This document shows, piece by piece, positions 1 to 6,888 of a stretch of DNA of 9,715 bases. A program made the translations under genes and the position numbers. The notes under the pieces were generated by a model that ran no database searches, was not told the origin of the DNA, and saw only the letters and a program-made list of their open reading frames with translations. Every line of letters starts with the position of its first letter. Within the stretch, counting starts at the first letter, position 1. The DNA comes from an uncultured Oscillospiraceae bacterium (GTDB taxonomy: Bacteria > Bacillota > Clostridia > Oscillospirales > Acutalibacteraceae): positions 1 through 9,715 of the forward strand of contig URNB01000078.1 in NCBI GenBank assembly GCA_900549055.1, read 5' to 3'.

Positions 1-99
1 GTGACAATTAATGTAAAGTCTGACTCCAATGCAATCACTCCAAAACCGGTACATGCACATAAGTATGGTATATGGAAAACGGTAAAAAAAATTATGTAA
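1..99 (+). CDS. Possible C-terminal tail of an upstream gene (partial, unidentified)
   Basis: This frame is open from the first base to a TAA at 97-99 (32 codons); the other two forward frames are closed by early stops. The peptide is polar and ends in a basic stretch (KYGIWKTVKKIM). I recognise no family. It is AT-rich like the promoter region that follows, and one reverse frame is also open, so it may simply be non-coding. No terminator is visible between its stop and the promoter at 114. Confidence 0.25.
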   Translation: MTINVKSDSNAITPKPVHAHKYGIWKTVKKIM

Positions 100-113
100 A
101 CGCGAAAAAACAC

Positions 114-142
114 TTGATTTTTACTCAAAAAGGCTTTATAAT
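114..142 (+). promoter_or_regulatory. Sigma-A-type promoter of the dcw operon
   Basis: A -35 box TTGATT (114-119) and a perfect -10 box TATAAT (137-142) are separated by exactly 17 bases. Transcription should start near 149-150, giving a leader of about 67 bases before the mraZ ATG. It is the only convincing promoter in the window. It lies directly upstream of the MraZ-type boxes and would drive the genes through murG. Confidence 0.85.
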
Positions 143-148
143 ACAATC

Positions 149-196
149 ATAGTGGTGCAAAGTGGAGTGAAAATCCATTAAAGTGCATCAAAGTGG
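149..196 (+). promoter_or_regulatory. Probable MraZ operator: four AAAGTGG-like boxes
   Basis: Boxes read ATAGTGG (149-155), AAAGTGG (159-165), AAAGTGC (180-186) and AAAGTGG (190-196), so their starts are 10, 21 and 10 bases apart. MraZ proteins are known to bind short direct repeats on a roughly 10-base period upstream of mraZ (TGGG-type in Enterobacteria, AAAGTG-type in Mollicutes). The array begins at the predicted transcription start and ends before the mraZ ribosome binding site. Bound MraZ would therefore block initiation or early elongation. Binding is inferred from the pattern and position. Confidence 0.7.
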
Positions 197-203
197 AGAA
201 AAC

Positions 204-210
204 GGAGGTG
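204..210 (+). promoter_or_regulatory. mraZ ribosome binding site (sets the start)
   Basis: GGAGGTG lies 6 bases before ATG 217. The reading frame continues upstream to a GTG at 193, but that GTG sits inside the fourth operator box and has no Shine-Dalgarno sequence at a proper distance. The ATG also gives the conserved MraZ N-terminus MLFGGYQH. Confidence 0.85.
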
Positions 211-216
211 AAAATC

Positions 217-642
217 ATGCTTTTCGGAGGCTATCAACACAATATAGATAAAAAGGGCAGGGTTTTCATTCCGGCAAAGCTCCGCGAAGAGCTCGGCAGC
301 GGCTTTATGATATGCCGCGGAATTTACGGCAAGCGTTGCCTTTGCGTTTACTCCGCTGAGGAATGGGACAAGCTGGTTGAAAAGATCGGCACACTCCCGA
401 GCACCAAATCGAGCGCCGTAAAGCGCTTTCTTTACGACGGTGCCTTCAGTGTTGATTTTGATTCGCAGGGCAGAATACTTATTCCGCCGGTTTTGCGCGA
501 ATATGCAAATCTTGAGGGCGAAGCGCACATAATAGGAATGGACACCAATCTTGAAATATGGAACACCGAGCTTTGGAACGAGGAAAACGCGCAGTACACT
601 CCGGAATCGGTTGCCGCTATTATGGAGGAGCTTAATTTCTGA
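217..642 (+). CDS. mraZ: Transcriptional regulator MraZ
   Basis: This 141-residue protein is the usual first gene of the dcw cluster and a DNA-binding regulator of it. It has two tandem SpoVT/AbrB-like half-domains. The first carries IDKKGRVFIPAKLR (residues 10-23) and the second DSQGRILIPPVLREYA (82-97), the duplicated D-x-x-G-R-x-x-I-P signature of the family. MraZ assembles into ring-shaped oligomers that bind phased direct repeats upstream of its own gene, and matching boxes lie at 149-196, so autoregulation is likely. Length matches the family (about 140-150 residues). The ATG at 217 is chosen over the in-frame GTG at 193 because of the GGAGGTG site. The stop overlaps the rsmH start by one base (TGATG), suggesting translational coupling. 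Confidence 0.95.
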   Translation: MLFGGYQHNIDKKGRVFIPAKLREELGSGFMICRGIYGKRCLCVYSAEEWDKLVEKIGTLPSTKSSAVKRFLYDGAFSVDFDSQGRILIPPVLREYANLEGEAHIIGMDTNLEIWNTELWNEENAQYTPESVAAIMEELNF

Positions 643-1562
643 TGGAATTTCTTCATAAATCGGTATTGCTCGACGAAGCCGTGTCGGCGCTGAATATAAA
701 ACCCGACGGCATTTATATTGACGGAACCGCAGGCGGCGCGGGGCATTCGCTTGAAATTGCGAAAAGGCTTAAGGGCGGCATGCTGTATGCGCTTGACCGC
801 GATCCGGATGCCGTTAAAACCGCGACGGACAGGCTATGCGGATATAACGCCAAGGTGATACAGTCCTGCTTCAGCCGAATGGACGATGTAATGCAAGATG
901 ACGGCGTACAGGGTGTTGACGGCATACTTTTGGATTTGGGCGTTTCGTCTTTCCAACTTGATAATGCCGACAGGGGCTTTTCCTACCATAAGGACGCACC
1001 GCTCGATATGCGGATGAGCAAAAGCGGGCTAACCGCTGCGGATATTGTGGCAAGCTATTCCGTATCGGAACTTACAAGAATTTTCAGAGATTACGGGGAA
1101 GAAAAATTCGCCTATAAAATCGCGCTGCGAATTGCGGACGAGAGGGAAAAGCAGCCGATTGTGAGTACATTACAGTTAGCGGATATAATCGCTTCCGCCG
1201 TACCCGCAAAGGCGCGGCGAGACGGTCACCCCGCGAGAAAATGCTTTCAAGCGATAAGAATTGCCGTCAACGGCGAGCTGGACGAGCTTGCCGCTGCTTT
1301 AGATAAGGCTTTCGGGCTGCTTAATAAGGACGGCGCTTTGGCAATAATAACCTTCCATTCGCTTGAGGACAGAATGGTGAAGCAGAAATTCCGTGAATAT
1401 TGCACGGGCTGCACCTGCCCGCCGGATTTCCCGGTATGCGTTTGCGGCAAGACCCCGGCAGGGCATTTGCTCACTAAAAAGCCGATAGAGCCGAGTGAAG
1501 AGGAATTAAACGAAAATCCGCGCAGCAGAAGCGCAAAGCTGAGGGTAATTATAAAGAATTAA
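642..1562 (+). CDS. rsmH: 16S rRNA (cytosine(1402)-N4)-methyltransferase RsmH (MraW)
   Basis: RsmH uses S-adenosylmethionine to N4-methylate C1402 of 16S rRNA in the ribosomal P site and acts in the cytoplasm. The 306-residue length is typical. Visible signatures are the SAM-binding loop DGTAGGAGHS (27-36, the Firmicute form), ALDRDPDA, DGILLDLGVSSFQLD with RGFSYHKDAPLDMRM, NGELDEL, FHSLEDR (238-244), and the C-terminal RSRSAKLRV. Five cysteines (254, 257, 259, 266, 268) cluster in the CTGCTCPPDFPVCVCG segment, a stretch I recall from other RsmH proteins. The start ATG overlaps the mraZ stop and is served by GGAGGAG at 624-630 within the mraZ coding sequence. Its place after mraZ is nearly universal. 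Confidence 0.96.
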   Translation: MEFLHKSVLLDEAVSALNIKPDGIYIDGTAGGAGHSLEIAKRLKGGMLYALDRDPDAVKTATDRLCGYNAKVIQSCFSRMDDVMQDDGVQGVDGILLDLGVSSFQLDNADRGFSYHKDAPLDMRMSKSGLTAADIVASYSVSELTRIFRDYGEEKFAYKIALRIADEREKQPIVSTLQLADIIASAVPAKARRDGHPARKCFQAIRIAVNGELDELAAALDKAFGLLNKDGALAIITFHSLEDRMVKQKFREYCTGCTCPPDFPVCVCGKTPAGHLLTKKPIEPSEEELNENPRSRSAKLRVIIKN

Positions 1563-1577
1563 CAGGGGATACGCGTT

Positions 1578-2048
1578 ATGAACAACATAAAATATTATAA
1601 CGACAGCTTAGCATACGATTTTGAAATGTTTATGCCGAAAACCGCCGAAACCGAGAAAAGGCGCGATAATATAGTTGCAATGCCCAAAACGGCGGAGCGC
1701 ACAAAAAATCGCAGACGTGCCGCGGCTAAAAGCCTTTCATCACCCGCAGCCTTTATTTTGGCGGCAACCTTTATTTTGGCGGGTCTTTGCGGAAATATTA
1801 TGATGCGAATTAAAATAAACGAGGTAAATTCCGAAATAGGCGAGGTAAGAGCCGCCATAACCGAGCTTGAGAGTGAAAAGACAAGCCTTGAGGTTGAAAT
1901 GCAGCGCAGAATTTCGTTTGCGAATTTAGAGCTTGAAGCGACCCAGCTCGGAATGAGGAAGATGGAAAAAAGCAATGTTAAGTATATAAGGGTCAACGAT
2001 AAGGATAAGGCGGTCAGGGCCGACGGAAGCGAAGTAACCGCGAAGTAA
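1578..2048 (+). CDS. ftsL: FtsL-like septum-forming protein
   Basis: This 156-residue protein is FtsL-like by topology and position; FtsL sequences are too divergent to name with certainty. It has a basic cytoplasmic N-terminus of about 55 residues and one membrane segment (about 57-76, FILAATFILAGLCGNIMM). A heptad-like coiled coil follows (about 78-120, INEVNSEIGEVRAAITELESEK), then a short extracytoplasmic tail. FtsL, with DivIC/FtsB and DivIB/FtsQ, scaffolds and activates the FtsW-PBP septal synthase, and it normally lies between rsmH and the PBP gene, as here. The ATG has AGGGGA upstream and lies 15 bases after rsmH. Two oddities stand out: the N-tail contains MPKTAE twice (19-24, 35-40), and the membrane segment is built from a 15-base direct DNA repeat. 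Confidence 0.8.
   Translation: MNNIKYYNDSLAYDFEMFMPKTAETEKRRDNIVAMPKTAERTKNRRRAAAKSLSSPAAFILAATFILAGLCGNIMMRIKINEVNSEIGEVRAAITELESEKTSLEVEMQRRISFANLELEATQLGMRKMEKSNVKYIRVNDKDKAVRADGSEVTAK
1750..1782 (+). repeat. 15-base tandem direct repeat inside the ftsL membrane segment
   Basis: CCTTTATTTTGGCGG occurs at 1750-1764 and again, without a mismatch, at 1768-1782. The 18-base period keeps the frame and encodes two successive A/T-F-I-L-A blocks of the transmembrane helix. It looks like a recent in-frame duplication. Confidence 0.9.
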
Positions 2049-2070
2049 TAAAATCAAGGGTAACAGTAAT

Positions 2071-2129
2071 ATATTATCAGTGTGAGATACGAGAGTTGTT
2101 TTTGCCGACTCTCGTATTCGGATATTATC
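2071..2129. repeat. Hairpin flanked by an 8-base direct repeat, ahead of the PBP gene
   Basis: ATACGAGAGT (2087-2096) is perfectly complementary to ACTCTCGTAT (2108-2117). With a G-C pair and G-U wobbles at the ends, the stem spans 2086-2098/2106-2118 around a 7-base loop. ATATTATC occurs on both sides, at 2071-2078 and 2122-2129. No T-run follows on either strand, so this is not a standard intrinsic terminator. It fills most of the 99-base gap between ftsL and the PBP gene, ending 18 bases before the PBP gene's Shine-Dalgarno sequence. Confidence 0.8.
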
Positions 2130-2135
2130 GGAAAC

Positions 2136-2142
2136 GAGGTGA
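2136..2142 (+). promoter_or_regulatory. Ribosome binding site of the PBP gene (sets the start)
   Basis: GAGGTGA lies 5 bases before ATG 2148. The frame stays open upstream to a GTG at 2082, but that stretch is the hairpin region, and the extra residues would put a cysteine-containing, non-conserved sequence before the basic and hydrophobic N-terminal anchor. Confidence 0.8.
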
Positions 2143-2147
2143 CGGTT

Positions 2148-4391
2148 ATGACTGTAAAGCCGAATAAAATGATGCTTACAAGAATTTTAGCGGTGATGCT
2201 GGTGCTTATAATCGCACTTTCGGTCGTATCTACGGGAAGTCTTGTCAACATTATGATCATAAAGGGCGAAAAATATCAGAAAGATGCGTCGGAGCAGCAG
2301 CTTTACGACAGCCTTGTGACCGCACCGCGCGGAGATATTTACGACCGCAATATGCAGAAGCTTGCCACAAGCTCGCCCGCATGGACGGTATATATTACCC
2401 CGAACGGAATAAAAAGTCTGAAAAAAGAGAGTGATGCCGAGGCGGTAAGAAAAAAAATTGCCGAAGGACTCTCCGAAATACTTGAAATGGATTACAATAC
2501 GGTGTATGATTATACAGGCAAGAAGTCATACTATGTTATCGTTAAAAAGAAGGTTGAAAAGACAGTAGCCGATAAGGTGCGGCAATTTATACTCGATAAT
2601 AAGGATCTTGAGCTTTCACAGTATATCGGGCTTGATTCAACCACCAAAAGGTATTACCCGAACGGAAACCTGGCGTCGGTGGTTTTGGGCTTTGTGGGCT
2701 CTGACGATCAGGGACTTTCGGGGCTTGAAAGCTACTACGATAACGAGCTTACCGGCACTGCCGGGCGCGTTGTTGCGGCGAAGAACGCCATGGGAACGAA
2801 TATGCCCTTTTCCTATGAGAAGGTTGAAAATGCGGTAAAGGGCGGCTCGCTTGTGCTGACACTCGATAACTATGTTCAGTACACGGCGGATAAATACCTT
2901 GAATCGGCGATTGAGGAATATCAGATTGCCGAGCGCGGCGCGGCGGTGGTTATGAATGTTAACACCGGCGCTATACTTGCAATGTCGGTCAAGGGCGATT
3001 TTGACCCGAACGAGCCGTTCACACTGTCGCCTGCCGATCAGAAAAAGGTCAGCGAGACGGCGGATGAGGAGGAAAAGAAAAAGCTGCAAAGCGAGCTTTT
3101 AAACCGCCAGTGGCGAAACAAGGCGGTTTCGGATACCTATGAGCCCGGTTCTGTTTTCAAGGCGGTGACCGCGGCTATAGCGCTTGAAGAAAATCTTGTA
3201 AACAAAAATTCAAGCTTTTTCTGCAACGGCCATGCAACGGTGGCGGGGCAGTCATACCACTGCCACAAAACGACAGGTCACGGTTCGCAGACTCTTATGC
3301 AGGCAATATCGAATTCCTGCAACCCCGCGTTTATAACGATAGGTCAGTTGGTGGGAGTAAGCACCTTTTCAAAATATTTTAAGGCTTTCGGCTTTACCGA
3401 AAAAACCGGGATAGATTTGCCGGGCGAGGCCTCTTCTACCTATCATAAGGAAGAAAAAATGGGGCCCGTTGAGCTTGCGTCATCTTCCTTCGGGCAGAGC
3501 TTTAACGTAACGCCCATGCAGCTTATATGCGCTATTGCCGCAACGGTGAACGGCGGCTATCTTGTTCAGCCGCATATGGTTGAAAAGATTCTCGATGAAA
3601 ACAACAAGGTTAAAAAAACCGTTGTGACCTCAACAAAGCGGCAGGTTATTTCCGAAAGCACCTCTGCCACAATGCGTGAGCTTTTGAACTTCGTTGCCGA
3701 AAACGGTGCAAAGAACGCGCTTGTTGCGGGTTATAATATAGGGGCTAAAACCGGAACCTCGCAAAAGCTCTCGAAAATACAGCAAACGGGGGATAAGCGG
3801 CTGTATATCGGCTCATGCGCCACGGTCGCTCCGATAGAAAAGCCCGAAATTGCGATTCTTGTTATGCTTGATGAGCCGAAGGGCGAAAAATACTACGGCG
3901 GCGCTATTTCAGCCCCCGTAAACTCAAAGATAATGGCGGATATTCTGCCTTATCTCGGCTATGAGCCGAGCTACACCGACGATGAATTGAAGAAGCTTTC
4001 AATAACCGTTCCCGATACCGTGGGAAGCACGGTTGCGGACGCCAAGGGAAAGCTTACCACCCAAAAGCTTGAATACAAGGTTGTGGGCAGCGGCGAAAAG
4101 GTTGTAAAGCAGCTGCCTGCGTCGGGAAGTAAGGTGATGACCGGCGGTGTGGTTATACTTTATACCGAGGACGGCGCGGCAAGCAAAGCAACGGTGCCGA
4201 ACTTTAAGGGACTCAGCGCTACGGAGGTCAATTCCGCCGCGGCAAGAGCGGGCGTTAATGTTGAATTCTCGGGCAACACAACCACCGGAGGCCTAAAGGC
4301 TTACAGGCAAAGTGTTGAGGCGGGAAAAGAGGTTGATGCCGGTACGGTTGTAACGGTATATTTCAGCGATGACAATGTAGTTGACGGATAG
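2148..4391 (+). CDS. spoVD: Class B penicillin-binding protein with two PASTA domains (SpoVD/FtsI/PBP2 type)
   Basis: This 747-residue membrane-anchored transpeptidase cross-links peptidoglycan at the septum and/or during spore cortex formation. A short basic N-terminus precedes one membrane anchor (about 13-33). The PBP dimerisation module follows, with RGDIYDR at 61-67. The penicillin-binding domain shows all three catalytic motifs: S335-V-F-K338 (acylated serine), S390-C-N392 and K534-T-G-T537. A charged, lysine/glutamate-rich insertion (about 295-321) precedes the active serine. Two PASTA domains end the protein, starting near 621 and 683. In B. subtilis, PBP2B has two PASTA domains and SpoVD one, and both genes lie here in tandem. 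This window has only one such gene, so it may serve division, sporulation or both; the symbol is a best guess. murE starts 8 bases downstream. Confidence 0.93.
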   Translation: MTVKPNKMMLTRILAVMLVLIIALSVVSTGSLVNIMIIKGEKYQKDASEQQLYDSLVTAPRGDIYDRNMQKLATSSPAWTVYITPNGIKSLKKESDAEAVRKKIAEGLSEILEMDYNTVYDYTGKKSYYVIVKKKVEKTVADKVRQFILDNKDLELSQYIGLDSTTKRYYPNGNLASVVLGFVGSDDQGLSGLESYYDNELTGTAGRVVAAKNAMGTNMPFSYEKVENAVKGGSLVLTLDNYVQYTADKYLESAIEEYQIAERGAAVVMNVNTGAILAMSVKGDFDPNEPFTLSPADQKKVSETADEEEKKKLQSELLNRQWRNKAVSDTYEPGSVFKAVTAAIALEENLVNKNSSFFCNGHATVAGQSYHCHKTTGHGSQTLMQAISNSCNPAFITIGQLVGVSTFSKYFKAFGFTEKTGIDLPGEASSTYHKEEKMGPVELASSSFGQSFNVTPMQLICAIAATVNGGYLVQPHMVEKILDENNKVKKTVVTSTKRQVISESTSATMRELLNFVAENGAKNALVAGYNIGAKTGTSQKLSKIQQTGDKRLYIGSCATVAPIEKPEIAILVMLDEPKGEKYYGGAISAPVNSKIMADILPYLGYEPSYTDDELKKLSITVPDTVGSTVADAKGKLTTQKLEYKVVGSGEKVVKQLPASGSKVMTGGVVILYTEDGAASKATVPNFKGLSATEVNSAAARAGVNVEFSGNTTTGGLKAYRQSVEAGKEVDAGTVVTVYFSDDNVVDG

Positions 4392-4399
4392 GAGAAAAA

Positions 4400-5824
4400 A
4401 TGAAGCTTAAATATCTGACAAAGGTAGACGGAGACTTGGCAAATACGGAAATTACGGGTATTACCTGCGATTCAAGACAGGTAAAGCCGGGATATCTGTT
4501 TGTCTGCATAAAGGGCGCCGCTTCAGACGGCCACGATTATGCGGCTGCGGCTGTGGAAAATGGTGCGGCGGCGGTTGTAGCCGAGCGTGATACGGGTGAA
4601 AAAAAACAGATTTTGGCAGAGAACACCCACGCGGCATATGCCGATATATGCGCTAAATGGTTCGGAAACCCGGCGGACAGTCTGCACCTGCTCGGCGTAA
4701 CCGGCACAAACGGCAAGACCTCTGTAACCTATATGCTTAAATGCATACTTGAAAAGGCCGGCTATAAGGTTGGGCTTATCGGCACGATACAGAACATGAT
4801 AGGCGATGAAATAATTGCCGCGCACAACACAACACCGAACGCCTATGAGCTGAATTCCCTTTTTGCTCTCATGAAGGCAAAGGGCTGCACACATGTCATT
4901 ATGGAGGTTTCCTCCCACGCACTCGATCAGTGCCGTGTTTACAGGCTTAATTTCGACGCGGCAATGTTCACCAATTTAACACAGGATCATCTTGATTATC
5001 ATAAGACAATGGAGAATTATCTTGCGGCGAAGAAAAAGCTTTTCAAGATGTGCAAAACAGCTATTATAAATAAGGACGACAGCTACGCCGATGAGATAAT
5101 GAAGGGGCTTGACTGTAGGGTTGTAACATACTCGACGGGAGACAACTCAACCTACAGCGCAAAGGGCATAAACTTCAAGCCTGCGTCGGTTGAGTATGAA
5201 TTTTTGAGCGACAGCGTTATCAGCCATATCAAGGTCAATACCGGCGGGCACTTTACGGTCTACAATTCGCTTTGCGCCGCAGTCTGCGCGGTGGAAATAG
5301 GTATACCGATAACAACGGTCGCAGCGGCATTATCCGAAATGAACGGCGTTAAGGGCAGGGCGGAGACCGTGCCTACGGGCAGAGATTTCCATATTATAAT
5401 CGACTACGCCCACACGCCCGACGGACTTAAAAACATACTTTCCACCTTCCGCGAGTGCGAAAAGAACAGGCTTATTGCGGTGTTCGGCTGCGGGGGAGAC
5501 AGGGATAAGACAAAACGCCCGATTATGGGCAGCATAGCCGAGCATTTTGCCGATTTCGTTATAGTCACAAGCGATAATCCGCGCAGCGAAGACCCGCGCG
5601 CGATAATAGACGATATACTTGAGGGCATGCGCGACAGCAGAACGCCGTATAAGGTCATAGAAAACCGAATCGAAGCTATTAAATATGCGGTATCGATTGC
5701 ACAGCCGGGGGATATAATCGTTTTGGCAGGCAAGGGGCATGAGACCTATCAGATACTGAAGAACGGCACGATTCACCTTGATGAGCGCGAGGTCGTGGCA
5801 GAGGCGCTTAAAAGTATAAAATAA
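4400..5824 (+). CDS. murE: UDP-MurNAc-L-Ala-D-Glu:meso-diaminopimelate ligase MurE
   Basis: MurE is the cytoplasmic ATP-dependent ligase that adds the third stem-peptide residue to UDP-MurNAc-L-Ala-D-Glu. Its 474 residues have the three Mur-ligase domains. The N-terminal domain binds the UDP substrate. The central ATPase has the P-loop GVTGTNGKT (99-107, K106) and AAKKKLF, whose K211 matches the carbamylated lysine of the family. The C-terminal domain has IIDYAHTPDGL, GCGGDRDKTKRP and AGKGHE. D392-N-P-R395 is the motif diagnostic of meso-DAP rather than lysine addition, so the peptidoglycan is predicted to be DAP type. The PBP stop TAG is part of its Shine-Dalgarno sequence (AGGAG, 4390-4394), implying tight coupling. 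No murF follows. Confidence 0.96.
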   Translation: MKLKYLTKVDGDLANTEITGITCDSRQVKPGYLFVCIKGAASDGHDYAAAAVENGAAAVVAERDTGEKKQILAENTHAAYADICAKWFGNPADSLHLLGVTGTNGKTSVTYMLKCILEKAGYKVGLIGTIQNMIGDEIIAAHNTTPNAYELNSLFALMKAKGCTHVIMEVSSHALDQCRVYRLNFDAAMFTNLTQDHLDYHKTMENYLAAKKKLFKMCKTAIINKDDSYADEIMKGLDCRVVTYSTGDNSTYSAKGINFKPASVEYEFLSDSVISHIKVNTGGHFTVYNSLCAAVCAVEIGIPITTVAAALSEMNGVKGRAETVPTGRDFHIIIDYAHTPDGLKNILSTFRECEKNRLIAVFGCGGDRDKTKRPIMGSIAEHFADFVIVTSDNPRSEDPRAIIDDILEGMRDSRTPYKVIENRIEAIKYAVSIAQPGDIIVLAGKGHETYQILKNGTIHLDEREVVAEALKSIK

Positions 5825-5845
5825 TAACAGGCGGAGACGGGGAAA

Positions 5846-6868
5846 ATGAAAGATTTAACATCTGTTATAGCGGCGGCGGTTGCGTTTGCGGTTACTGCGG
5901 GCTCGGGATATTTTGTAATTCCGTATTTAAAAAAGCTTAAATTCGGGCAAACTATATTGGATATAGGGCCCAAGTGGCACAAGGGCAAGCAGGGAACACC
6001 AACAATGGGCGGGGTTATGATAATCGCCGGCGTGCTTTTATCGCTTTTGGTGGCATTCGGCTGTTCTGCGGCGGTTTCGGGTCGGTTTGCGTCCGAGCTG
6101 CATGACAGTTATCGCTTATCGGTCTTTCTTTCGGGAATTTTTTTAGCGCTCGGAATGTCCGCCATAGGATTTATGGATGACTATATAAAGGTAGTTAAAA
6201 AGCGCAATCTGGGACTTACCGCACGGCAGAAGACCTTTTTGCAGCTGCTTGTTGCCGCGGCGTATTTGATTTCACTCTGCCTTTCGGGGATGAAGACTAC
6301 CACGATACCCTTTATCGGGGATATCAACATAGTAAAGGGTGCGGGTTTGCTTTTCTGGCCGATTGCCCTTATGTTTATTTATGGCTTTACAAATGCGGTG
6401 AACCTGACCGACGGCATTGACGGGCTTGCCTCCTCTGTTACGCTTGTGGTGGCGTGCGCGTTTATGCTGGCTTCCGGCTTTCTTTATCAGTTCGGCATTA
6501 ACGCACTGTCCGCCGCGCTTGCGGGCGCCTGTTGCGGCTTTATTGTGTGGAATGCAAAGCCCGCAAAGGTGTTTATGGGCGACACCGGCTCAATGTTCTT
6601 GGGCGGAGCGGTGGTAGCGATCTCGTTCGGCACGGAGAGACCGGTGCTTCTGCTGCTTGCGGGAATCACCTATTTTGCCGAGGCGCTTTCGGATATATTG
6701 CAGGTTGCGCATTATAAGCGCACCAAAAAGCGCCTATTCAAAATGGCTCCCTTACATCATCACTTTGAGATGTGCGGCTGGTCGGAGCAAAAAATAGTTC
6801 TTGTGTTTTCAGGCGTTGCGGCGCTCGGCTCACTGCTTGCGCTGCTGCCGATAATCTTCAACAAATAA
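5846..6868 (+). CDS. mraY: Phospho-N-acetylmuramoyl-pentapeptide transferase MraY
   Basis: MraY transfers phospho-MurNAc-pentapeptide from UDP to undecaprenyl phosphate on the inner face of the membrane, making lipid I. The 340-residue length and the many hydrophobic segments (about ten expected) fit the family. Visible motifs are GTPTMGG near the N-terminus, the Mg-binding and catalytic D111-D112 in GFMDDYIK, NAVNLTDGIDGLA with D189, FMGDTGSMFLGG, and the H304-H-H-F-E308 motif of the last cytoplasmic loop. The ATG has GGAG at 5833-5836, 9 bases upstream. The gene lies 21 bases after murE and 20 before ftsW. murF normally precedes and murD normally follows it, but both are missing here. Confidence 0.96.
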   Translation: MKDLTSVIAAAVAFAVTAGSGYFVIPYLKKLKFGQTILDIGPKWHKGKQGTPTMGGVMIIAGVLLSLLVAFGCSAAVSGRFASELHDSYRLSVFLSGIFLALGMSAIGFMDDYIKVVKKRNLGLTARQKTFLQLLVAAAYLISLCLSGMKTTTIPFIGDINIVKGAGLLFWPIALMFIYGFTNAVNLTDGIDGLASSVTLVVACAFMLASGFLYQFGINALSAALAGACCGFIVWNAKPAKVFMGDTGSMFLGGAVVAISFGTERPVLLLLAGITYFAEALSDILQVAHYKRTKKRLFKMAPLHHHFEMCGWSEQKIVLVFSGVAALGSLLALLPIIFNK

Positions 6869-6888
6869 TTCAACCGGAGGAATAAATA

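Noticed and set aside
193..216. GTG at 193 as the mraZ start, adding eight residues
   Set aside because: It lies within an operator box, has no Shine-Dalgarno sequence, and the ATG at 217 has GGAGGTG and gives the conserved N-terminus.
2049..2085. Second promoter for the PBP gene (AT-rich TAATAT/TATTAT near 2067-2077)
   Set aside because: No -35 element lies at a suitable distance, and no match to a sporulation sigma factor consensus was convincing.
2086..2118. Hairpin before the PBP gene as an intrinsic terminator
   Set aside because: No T-run follows the stem on either strand, and the genes on both sides belong to one conserved operon.
2082..2147. GTG at 2082 as the start of the PBP gene
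   Set aside because: The extra 22 codons run through the hairpin, have no ribosome binding site and do not resemble a PBP N-terminus; ATG 2148 has GAGGTGA.
5330..5776. Long open frames on the minus strand opposite murE, and similar ones opposite mraZ, rsmH and the PBP gene
   Set aside because: They lie wholly opposite strongly conserved genes, lack recognisable motifs or ribosome binding sites, and follow from codon bias on the coding strand.
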